Shown one piece after another: positions 7,492 through 13,337 of a DNA stretch of 17,176 nucleotides. The first letter of the stretch is position 1. Every line of letters begins with the position of its first letter. This DNA comes from an uncultured Collinsella sp. (GTDB taxonomy: Bacteria > Actinomycetota > Coriobacteriia > Coriobacteriales > Coriobacteriaceae), in the NCBI GenBank assembly GCA_937989795.1, contig CALKBB010000093.1, positions 1-17,176 of the forward strand. Direction: 5' to 3'. Made by a program: the position numbers and the translations under genes. The notes beneath the pieces are model-generated. The model was not told the origin of the DNA, searched no databases, and saw only the letters and a list, made by a program, of their open reading frames with translations.

Positions 7492-8211
7492 ATGCCAAAA
7501 GCGATTTACGAAGGAATCTACCGCGAGATCCGTTCGCGCATCATTAATGGGACCTATGCGTTTCAGGAGATGCTGCCAACCGAAGCCGAGCTGACCGCGG
7601 AGTTTGGCTGCACGCGCAATACCGTTCGACGCGCCTTGAGCATGCTGGCCGACCAGATGTTTGTGCAGCCCATACACGGCAAGGGCGTGCGCGTCATATG
7701 GCTCAAGGGCGAAACCGACATGCTGGGCGCGCTCGAGGAAGTCGAGTCGTTTGGCGAATTTGCAAAGCGCAACAATGCCGTTGCATCGACCGAGGTCAAG
7801 TCTTTTGAACATTTGATTTGCACTGAGCAACTCTCTCGTCGCCTGGGCTTTAAGGTGGGCGAGGAGCTGATTCGCGTAGTGCGTGTCCGAAGCCTCAACG
7901 GCAGCGCGCGCCAAGTGGACCATGGCTACTTTTTGGAGTCGATTGCCAAGGGCCTGACGCCCGAGGTCGCCGAGAAGTCTATCTACGACTATCTGGAGCA
8001 CAAGCGCGGTGTCAAAGTGATGGCGAGCCGTCGTACGGTGAGTGTCGAGCTCGCCAATGATGAGGACTGCAGCTACTTGGACCTTGGCAAATACAACTGT
8101 GTCGCCGTCATGGAGAGCCAGTCATACACCTCGGATGGCATCTTGTTCGAGGTCACGCATGCCCGCACGCATCCTGAGATCTTCCACTACCGCGTCAACT
8201 CCAAGCGATAG
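7492..8211 (+). CDS. GntR-family transcription regulator with UTRA domain (TreR/HutC-like)
   Basis: 239 aa. Residues about 4-70 are a GntR winged helix (IYEGIYREIRSRIINGTY, LPTEAELTAEFGCTRNTVRRAL, GKGVRV). Residues about 95-232 are a UTRA ligand-binding domain, ending in the family-typical ESQSYTSDGILFEVTHARTHP. UTRA domains bind small effectors, often sugar phosphates. B. subtilis TreR, of this type, responds to trehalose-6-phosphate. The gene is divergent from the PTS and upstream of the ABC operon. Matching palindromes sit in both control regions, so it is the natural candidate regulator of both. RBS GAGGTG sits before the ATG. A terminator follows. The ligand is unknown; a phosphorylated alpha-glucoside made by the PTS is a reasonable guess. 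Confidence 0.92.
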   Translation: MPKAIYEGIYREIRSRIINGTYAFQEMLPTEAELTAEFGCTRNTVRRALSMLADQMFVQPIHGKGVRVIWLKGETDMLGALEEVESFGEFAKRNNAVASTEVKSFEHLICTEQLSRRLGFKVGEELIRVVRVRSLNGSARQVDHGYFLESIAKGLTPEVAEKSIYDYLEHKRGVKVMASRRTVSVELANDEDCSYLDLGKYNCVAVMESQSYTSDGILFEVTHARTHPEIFHYRVNSKR

Positions 8212-8249
8212 CCGGCTAGCTCGCAGCCTGACGAGGCTTATGCCCTCAA

Positions 8250-8304
8250 AGAGAAAACGCCCGGTCAAACCGACGGTACATCGGCTTGACCGGGCGTTTT
8301 CTCT
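8250..8304 (+). terminator. Strong terminator after the regulator gene
   Basis: A perfect 19-bp stem (8250-8268 with 8286-8304) has a GC core CGCCCGGTCAA/TTGACCGGGCG, flanked by AAAA on the left and TTTTCTCT on the right. A small CCGA/TCGG inner stem sits in the loop. It separates the regulator from the ABC operon. Because the arm also carries A-runs on the other side, it could stop transcription in both directions. Confidence 0.85.
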
Positions 8305-8322
8305 GCATTAGATAACAAATAA

Positions 8323-8334
8323 TTGTTTATACAA
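8323..8334. promoter_or_regulatory. Predicted operator 3 (upstream of ABC operon)
   Basis: TTGTTTATACAA is an imperfect palindrome differing at one base from TTGTATATACAA, the B. subtilis TreR operator as I recall it. It lies 75 bp upstream of operator 4. A further dyad, AACTTG/CAAGTT (8335-8340 and 8349-8354), follows immediately. Confidence 0.5.
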
Positions 8335-8397
8335 AACTTGTTAAGTATCAAGTTGAAATTACCGTTCACCGAAGGTTTTCTACCGCTCTAGTAATAC

Positions 8398-8433
8398 TTG
8401 TTCAAACAACTAGCCAAATAGCGTATTGTACAA
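8398..8433 (+). promoter_or_regulatory. Predicted ABC-operon promoter with operator 4
   Basis: TTGTTCAAACAA (8398-8409) overlaps a possible -35 TTCAAA (8401-8406). After 17 bp comes a possible -10 TATTGT (8424-8429), which itself overlaps the palindrome TTGTACAA (8426-8433). Both boxes match consensus at four of six positions. A repressor on the 8398 site would block RNA polymerase. The leader that follows is about 80 nt. Confidence 0.5.
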
Positions 8434-8443
8434 ATCAGCAAAA

Positions 8444-8494
8444 GGGGCAAAGTCCCCGAGCCAATCTCCGAAGGCGGCGGCAAAGGGTGCCGCC
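8444..8494 (+). other. Structured leader of the solute-binding protein gene
   Basis: Two hairpins lie in the predicted 5' untranslated region: GGGG-CAAAGT-CCCC (8444-8457) and GGCGGCA-AAGGG-TGCCGCC (8476-8494). Each has a CAAAG sequence at the start of its loop. No T-run follows, so neither is a terminator. They could stabilise the mRNA or take part in control. I could not match them to a riboswitch class. Confidence 0.35.
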
Positions 8495-8517
8495 ACGGTG
8501 TGAAAGGGTGGATTGTA

Positions 8518-9834
8518 ATGAAGAACGAAATGAGCAGAAGGCAGTTCCTGGGCTTTGCTGGTTCCGCGGCTGCGGTTCTTGGTCTGGGACTCGTGGGCTG
8601 CGGTGGCTCCGCCGGCTCCGGCTCCTCTGCTTCTGGTGACGCTGCCGAGGTCTACTTCCTTCAGTTCAAGCCCGAGGTCGACAAGGAGTGGAAGGAGATC
8701 GCCAAGGCGTACAAGGAGGAGAAGGGCGTCGAGGTCAAGATCGTGACCGCTGCCTCCAACACCTACGAGGAGAAGCTCAAGTCCGAGATGTCCAAGAGCT
8801 CCGCTCCGACGCTGTTCCAGGTCAACGGCCCCACTGGTCTTAAGAACTGGAAGGATTACTGCGCCGACCTGTCCGATACCAAGGTCCGCGGTGAGCTCAT
8901 TGACGACTCCCTGGCTCTGCAGTCCGACGGCAAGGATGTGTGCATCGACTGGGTTCAGGAGAGCTTCGGCATCATCTACAACAAGCAGCTGCTCGAGAAG
9001 GCTGGCTACAAGGCCGAGGACATCAACTCCTTCGACAAGCTGAAGGCTTGTGCCGACGACATCCAGGCCCGTAAGGACGAGCTTGGTGTCGAGGGTGCCT
9101 TCACTTCCGCCGGCATGGACGACTCCTCCAGCTGGCGCTACACCACCCACCTCGCCAACATGCCGCTCTACTACGAGTTCGAGAAGGAGCACAACCAGGA
9201 GGACGACGAGATCAAGGGCGAGTTCCTCGACAACTACAAGCAGATCTTCGACCTGTACATCACCGACTCCACCTGCGATCCTTCGCAGCTTGCTTCCAAG
9301 ACCGGTGACGACGCCACCAACGAGTTCGCAACCGGCAAGGCCGTCTTCTATCAGAACGGCTCTTGGGCCTACTCTGACCTCATCAAGGCCGGCATGACCG
9401 ACGATCAGATTGGCATGATGCCCATCTACATCGGTGTCGACGGCGAGGAGAACCAGGGCCTGTGCTCCGGCGGCGAGAACTACTGGTGCGTTAGCTCCCA
9501 GGCTTCCGAGGATGCCCAGAAGGCCACCGAGGACTTCATGTATTGGTGCGTCACTTCTGACACCGCCACCAGCATCATCGCTGACAAGATGGGTCTGACC
9601 GCCCCGTTCAAGAGCGCCAAGGAAACCACCAACGTCTTCTCGCAGCAGGCCGTCGCCATGGCCAAGGACGGCAAGAAGACCGTCGCTTGGGACTTCGTCT
9701 ACATCCCCTCCGAGGAGTGGAAGAAGAACCTCAAGCAGGCTCTGATTGCCTACGCTGCCGATAACAGCAAGTGGGACGGCGTCAAGAACGCTTTCGTGGA
9801 TGGCTGGAAGACCGAGAAGGCCGCTTCCGAGTAA
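8518..9834 (+). CDS. Carbohydrate ABC transporter, extracellular solute-binding lipoprotein (family 1)
   Basis: 438 aa from the ATG at 8518. That start is preferred over an in-frame GTG at 8500, because AGGGTGG lies at proper distance before it and the signal peptide then begins correctly. The N-terminus has a twin-arginine-like motif SRRQFLG (6-12), a hydrophobic core, and a lipobox LVGC with Cys28 as the lipidation site. A Ser/Gly linker follows. The mature part is a type-1 solute-binding protein (YFLQFKPEVDKEWKEIAKAY, YNKQLLEKAGY, FATGKAVFYQNGSW, the C-terminal MGLTAPFK region). The protein should capture an oligosaccharide outside the cell for the permeases downstream. Codons are strongly biased (AAG, GAC, GAG, ATC), as in highly expressed genes. 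The substrate is not readable; maltose/maltodextrin or a related alpha-glucoside fits the neighbours. Confidence 0.92.
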   Translation: MKNEMSRRQFLGFAGSAAAVLGLGLVGCGGSAGSGSSASGDAAEVYFLQFKPEVDKEWKEIAKAYKEEKGVEVKIVTAASNTYEEKLKSEMSKSSAPTLFQVNGPTGLKNWKDYCADLSDTKVRGELIDDSLALQSDGKDVCIDWVQESFGIIYNKQLLEKAGYKAEDINSFDKLKACADDIQARKDELGVEGAFTSAGMDDSSSWRYTTHLANMPLYYEFEKEHNQEDDEIKGEFLDNYKQIFDLYITDSTCDPSQLASKTGDDATNEFATGKAVFYQNGSWAYSDLIKAGMTDDQIGMMPIYIGVDGEENQGLCSGGENYWCVSSQASEDAQKATEDFMYWCVTSDTATSIIADKMGLTAPFKSAKETTNVFSQQAVAMAKDGKKTVAWDFVYIPSEEWKKNLKQALIAYAADNSKWDGVKNAFVDGWKTEKAASE

Positions 9835-9865
9835 GCAGTTGCTGCCCAAGCTATCTGATTAGCGA

Positions 9866-9901
9866 CAGGGGGCGGGCAGACGTTGGTTTGCCCGCCCCCT
9901 G
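9866..9901 (+). other. Intercistronic hairpin between binding protein and permease genes
   Basis: A perfect 13-bp GC-rich stem (CAGGGGGCGGGCA with TGCCCGCCCCCTG) with a 10-nt loop, 31 nt after the binding-protein stop. No T-run follows (GCATATTG), so it is unlikely to be a full terminator. In many ABC operons such hairpins protect the upstream mRNA and keep the binding protein in excess over the permeases; that role is inferred here. Confidence 0.75.
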
Positions 9902-9921
9902 CATATTGAAAGGACCCTTTT

Positions 9922-10776
9922 ATGGGCAAAGCACTCAAGCGCTGGTGGCCGCTCTTTATGCTGCCCACGTGCCTGGCGTTTATGATCGGGTTCGTGATCC
10001 CTTTTATCCAGGGCTTCTATCTCTCGTTCTGCCAGTTTATTACCATCAACAACACGCACTTTGTCGGTATCGAGAACTACGTGCGCGCACTGTCCGATCC
10101 GCAGTTTGCCACGTCGTTCTTCTTTACGGTGGCGTTTGCCTTCCTGTCGACGGTGCTTATCAACGTGATCGCCCTCGCCATCGCGCAGGCGCTCACCCGC
10201 AAGGCGCTCAAGGGCACCAACATCTTCCGTACGATCTTCTTTATGCCTAACCTGATCGGCGGCATCGTGCTGGGCTACATTTGGCAGATTCTGATCAACT
10301 GCCTGCTCTCCAACGTGGGTGCCCAGCTCATCGCGCTTAACTCTGCTGCCGGCTTCTGGGGCCTTATCATCCTGACGCTATGGCAACAGGTCGGCTACAT
10401 GATGATCATCTACATCGCCGGTCTGCAGTCCATTCCGTCCGACTACATCGAGGCCGCCAAGGTCGACGGCGCTACGGCATGGCAGACGTTTTGGAAGGTT
10501 AAGATCCCTAACCTGATGCCGACGATCACTATCTGCCTGTTCCTGTCCATCACCAACGGCTTTAAGCTGTTTGACCAGAACCTCGCCCTTACCGGCGGCG
10601 CCCCCGCGCACTCCACCGAGATGCTCGCCCTGAACATCTACAACACGTTCTATTCGCGTGCCGGTATCGCATGGCAGGGCATTGGCCAGGCCAAGGCGGT
10701 TATCTTCTGCATCCTGGTCGTCGCTATTTCCATGATTCAGCTTAAAGCCACGAGGTCCAAGGAGGTGCAGCAGTAA
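9922..10776 (+). CDS. Carbohydrate ABC transporter permease (MalF/UgpA type)
   Basis: 284 aa integral membrane protein with about six hydrophobic segments, the first being LFMLPTCLAFMIGFVIPF (11-28). The EAA loop that docks on the ATPase is EAAKVDGATAWQTFWKVKIP (177-196). The segment LALTGGAPAHST (221-232) is typical of sugar permeases of this class. It lacks the large N-terminal extra region of E. coli MalF, so it is of the short MsmF/UgpA form. RBS GAAAGGA is upstream. It forms the translocation pore together with the next gene product. Confidence 0.95.
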   Translation: MGKALKRWWPLFMLPTCLAFMIGFVIPFIQGFYLSFCQFITINNTHFVGIENYVRALSDPQFATSFFFTVAFAFLSTVLINVIALAIAQALTRKALKGTNIFRTIFFMPNLIGGIVLGYIWQILINCLLSNVGAQLIALNSAAGFWGLIILTLWQQVGYMMIIYIAGLQSIPSDYIEAAKVDGATAWQTFWKVKIPNLMPTITICLFLSITNGFKLFDQNLALTGGAPAHSTEMLALNIYNTFYSRAGIAWQGIGQAKAVIFCILVVAISMIQLKATRSKEVQQ

Positions 10777-11615
10777 TGAAACGCGATAAGGCTATCAACC
10801 GCGCGCTCTCGATTTTCTTTACGATCCTGTCGCTCGCATGGATCTACCCCGTGTTCATGATTGCGCTCAATTCCTTTAAGAAAGCGACCGCAATCAGCAC
10901 CACCACGGCATTCGATCTGCTCACGCCCGAGACGTTCAACGGCCTTGCAAACTACGTGCACGCTCTTAACGAGCAGGGCTTTGCCTCGGCGTTTATGTAC
11001 TCGCTCATTATCACGGTCACGTCGGTCGTGCTGATTTTGGTGTGCTGCTCCATGTGCGCTTGGTACGTGGTGCGCGTCAACAACAAGATCTCGAACTTCT
11101 TCTATTACCTGTTCGTGTTCTCGATGGTCGTACCGTTCCAGATGCTCATGTTCACGCTGTCCAATTTGGCGGACCGCATTGGCTTTAACACGCCGTTCAA
11201 CATCTGCTTTATCTATCTGGGCTTTGGCGCGGGCCTGGCGGTCTTTATGTTCGCCGGCTTTGTAAAGAACATCCCGCTCGAGATCGAGGAGGCGGCCATG
11301 ATCGACGGCTGCAATCCGGTCCAGGTGTTCTTTAAGATCGTCCTTCCCATCATGAAGCCCACCTATCTTTCGGTCGGCATCCTCGAGACCATGTGGGTCT
11401 GGAACGACTATCTGCTGCCCTACCTTACGCTCGACTCCACCAAGTACAAGACCATTCCTATCTTGATCCAGTACTTCCGCGGCGGCTACGGCCACGTCGA
11501 GCTCGGTCCCATGATGGCCTGCATCATGATGGTTGTTATCCCCATCGTCGTCATGTACATCCTCTGCCAGAAGTACATCATCGACGGCGTGGTGGCAGGT
11601 GCCGTCAAGGGCTGA
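10776..11615 (+). CDS. Carbohydrate ABC transporter permease (MalG/UgpE type)
   Basis: 279 aa with about six membrane segments. The N-terminus MKRDKAINRALSIFFTILSL leads into WIYPVFMIALNSFK, as in MalG-type proteins. The EAA loop is EEAAMIDGCNPVQVFFKIVL (171-190), and WVWNDYLLPYLTL (207-219) is a family signature. Its ATG shares one base with the stop codon of the previous gene (TAATG). A perfect Shine-Dalgarno AAGGAGGTG (10759-10767) lies inside that gene, so the two are translationally coupled and made in equal amounts, as expected for a heterodimeric pore. Confidence 0.95.
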   Translation: MKRDKAINRALSIFFTILSLAWIYPVFMIALNSFKKATAISTTTAFDLLTPETFNGLANYVHALNEQGFASAFMYSLIITVTSVVLILVCCSMCAWYVVRVNNKISNFFYYLFVFSMVVPFQMLMFTLSNLADRIGFNTPFNICFIYLGFGAGLAVFMFAGFVKNIPLEIEEAAMIDGCNPVQVFFKIVLPIMKPTYLSVGILETMWVWNDYLLPYLTLDSTKYKTIPILIQYFRGGYGHVELGPMMACIMMVVIPIVVMYILCQKYIIDGVVAGAVKG

Positions 11616-11640
11616 TGCCGTAACTGTTTTGCAAGTTTCT

Positions 11641-11664
11641 GCGGCGCCCTCAACATGGTGCCGC
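11641..11664 (+). other. Small hairpin between permease and ATPase genes
   Basis: GCGGCGCC-CTCAACAT-GGTGCCGC, 8 bp with one G-U pair, in the 67-bp gap before the ATPase gene. No T-run follows. It may be a processing or stability element; little else can be said. Confidence 0.4.
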
Positions 11665-11682
11665 ATATCGAAAGGTAAAGAC

Positions 11683-12882
11683 ATGGCCGAGATCGTTCTC
11701 AAACATGTTCAGAAGGTGTATCCCAACACCGAGTCCAAAAAGAAGGGCTTCTTTGGCAAAAAGAAGAAGACCGAGGAGAAGAAGCACAACCTCAAGGTTA
11801 CCGAGGATGGCGTGCTCGCTGTTGAGGACTTTAACCTCACCGTTCACGACCAGGAGTTCGTCGTCCTCGTTGGCCCGTCTGGCTGTGGTAAGTCCACGAC
11901 GATGCGCATGGTCGCCGGCCTGGAGGACATTACCTCGGGCGACGTGCTCATCGACGGCAAGCGCGTCAACGACGTGGCGCCCAAGGACCGCGACATCGCC
12001 ATGGTGTTCCAGAGCTACGCTCTGTACCCCAACATGACGGTGTACGAGAACATGGCGTTTACGCTTGAGCTCAAGAAGGTCCCCAAAGACGAGATCGACC
12101 GCAAGGTTCGCTCCGCTGCCGAGATCTTGGGTATCACCGAGTACCTCGACCGCAAGCCCAAGGCGCTTTCCGGCGGCCAGCGCCAGCGTGTCGCTATCGG
12201 CCGCGCCATCGTGCGTGATCCTAAGGTCTTCCTGATGGACGAGCCGCTGTCCAACCTGGACGCCAAGCTGCGTAACCAGATGCGTGCCGAGCTCATCAAG
12301 CTGCGCCACGAGATCAAGGGCACGTTCATCTACGTCACCCACGACCAGACCGAGGCCATGACCCTCGGCGATCGCATTGTGGTCATGAAGGACGGCGTCG
12401 TCCAGCAGATCGCCACCCCGCAGGAGGTCTTCAACCATCCCGCGAACATCTTCGTCGCCGGCTTCATCGGCGTGCCGCAGATGAACTTCTTCGATGCCCA
12501 GCTGGTGCGCTCGGGCGACGGCTTTACCGTCAAGACCGACGACATGAATGTCGCGCTGGCCCCCGAGACCTGCGCTCAGCTCGCCCTTAATTGGGACGGC
12601 GGCGACGTGAAGGAGATCACGGCCGGCGTACGTCCCGAGCAGATTCTGCTTGCCGAAAAGGGCGAGGAGGGTGCGCTTCAGGGCACCATCGAGGTCACCG
12701 AGCTCATGGGTTCGACCGAGCACGTTCATGTGATGTCTCCCGACGGCCAGTTTGTCCTGATCATCCCCGTCGTCGATCTCGAGGCCAAGGGTGCGCTCAA
12801 GGCGGGCGACCCCGTCTGGTTCAAGTTCGAGAAGAACGCGACCCATCTCTTCGATAAGGTCTCTGGCAAGAACCTTATTTAG
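11683..12882 (+). CDS. Carbohydrate ABC transporter ATP-binding protein (MsmK/UgpC/MalK type)
   Basis: 399 aa cytosolic ATPase that powers the importer. Seen: Walker A GPSGCGKST (64-72), Q-loop VFQSYALYPNMTVYENM (108-124, Gln110), signature LSGGQRQRVAIGRAI (162-176), Walker B VFLMDEP (182-188), D-loop SNLDAKLR, and the switch His220 in YVTHDQTEAM. After about residue 265 comes the beta-rich TOBE/OB region of the MalK/UgpC group (AGVRPEQILLA, VTELMGSTEHVHV). An unusual Lys-rich stretch (about 15-42) is inserted between the first strand (KHVQKVYPN) and GVLAVEDFNL. Start ATG 11683 has GAAAGG upstream; longer in-frame starts would overlap the permease gene. A terminator follows. Confidence 0.95.
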   Translation: MAEIVLKHVQKVYPNTESKKKGFFGKKKKTEEKKHNLKVTEDGVLAVEDFNLTVHDQEFVVLVGPSGCGKSTTMRMVAGLEDITSGDVLIDGKRVNDVAPKDRDIAMVFQSYALYPNMTVYENMAFTLELKKVPKDEIDRKVRSAAEILGITEYLDRKPKALSGGQRQRVAIGRAIVRDPKVFLMDEPLSNLDAKLRNQMRAELIKLRHEIKGTFIYVTHDQTEAMTLGDRIVVMKDGVVQQIATPQEVFNHPANIFVAGFIGVPQMNFFDAQLVRSGDGFTVKTDDMNVALAPETCAQLALNWDGGDVKEITAGVRPEQILLAEKGEEGALQGTIEVTELMGSTEHVHVMSPDGQFVLIIPVVDLEAKGALKAGDPVWFKFEKNATHLFDKVSGKNLI

Positions 12883-12950
12883 GCCCGATCCAATCAGGCC
12901 CTCCTTTTGGGCGACTGCGGCTTTGCCATCCTTTTGCCGTGGTCACATAT

Positions 12951-12995
12951 AAGGCTCCCCTCCCGTCCGCTGGGCGAGAGGGGAGCCTTTCTTTG
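12951..12995 (+). terminator. Terminator of the ABC operon
   Basis: AAGGCTCCCCTC (12951-12962) pairs with GAGGGGAGCCTT (12978-12989), a perfect 12-bp stem followed by TTTCTTTG. It lies about 70 bp after the ATPase stop. Confidence 0.88.
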
Positions 12996-13022
12996 TGCTG
13001 GGGCTACCCGTCCGTTAGGTTG

Positions 13023-13237
13023 TCTTGATCTGTAACAGGAGGAGGGCAAAATTGGGTCTAGATGTTACAGAGTGAGACGGCGTCGAGCTGCCTGTCCTTT
13101 CATCTCGATCTGTAACACGAAGGACTGATTTCGGCAGTTACCTGTTACAGATCGAGATTGTTTTAGCCGCCTTGCCCGTCTGTCTCATTCTGTAACAGGT
13201 AGACCCAGTTTTGCCGGCTAGGTGTTACAGATCGAGA
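13023..13237. repeat. Array of three related long palindromes at regular spacing
   Basis: Three units of 55-56 bp (13023-13078, 13103-13157, 13182-13237) are separated by two 24-bp spacers. Each has arms related to TCTCGATCTGTAACA and TGTTACAGATCGAGA around a loop of about 25 nt. Unit 2 has a perfect 15-bp stem. Unit 3 closely matches the reverse complement of unit 1, loop included (both carry a TAGACCCA-TTTTGCC core on one strand), so the units alternate in orientation. The core ATCTGTAACA thus recurs at 35/45/35/45/35-bp steps. The array lies between two convergent operons. It resembles a REP/BIME-type cluster; its function is unknown. Confidence 0.85.
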
Positions 13238-13276
13238 TTGTTTGGTCGAGACAAATCGCGGGCCGGCGTATCGGCA

Positions 13277-13311
13277 CAAAAAGCGGAGCCGCGTTGCCGC
13301 GACTCCGCTTT
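13277..13311 (-). terminator. Terminator of glgP
   Basis: On the minus strand AAAGCGGAG pairs with CTCCGCTTT around an inner CGCGG/CCGCG-like stem, followed by TTTTTG. It lies about 27 bp after the glgP stop. Confidence 0.85.
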
Positions 13312-13337
13312 CAAGAGGATGGGTAAAGGAAACGAAA

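Noticed and set aside
8440..8500. Cyclic-di-GMP (GEMM) or ydaO-type riboswitch
   Set aside because: Short GGCAAAG-like and CCGAAGG-like strings recall these classes, but the conserved tetraloop/receptor and helix order are not there.
8500..8517. GTG start for the solute-binding protein
   Set aside because: It adds six residues before the signal peptide and lacks a well-placed RBS, whereas the ATG at 8518 has AGGGTGG upstream.
8410..9849. Long open frame (479 aa) antisense to the solute-binding protein gene
   Set aside because: It mirrors a strongly codon-biased real gene, is a low-complexity Leu/Val/Gly sequence with no recognisable domain, and the forward frame has clear signal peptide and family features.
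11650..12846. Open frame of 398 aa antisense to the ABC ATPase gene
   Set aside because: The forward strand holds every ABC ATPase motif; the reverse frame is open because of GC-biased third positions.
13023..13237. CRISPR array
   Set aside because: The repeats are long palindromes alternating in orientation with only two spacers, and no cas genes are present.
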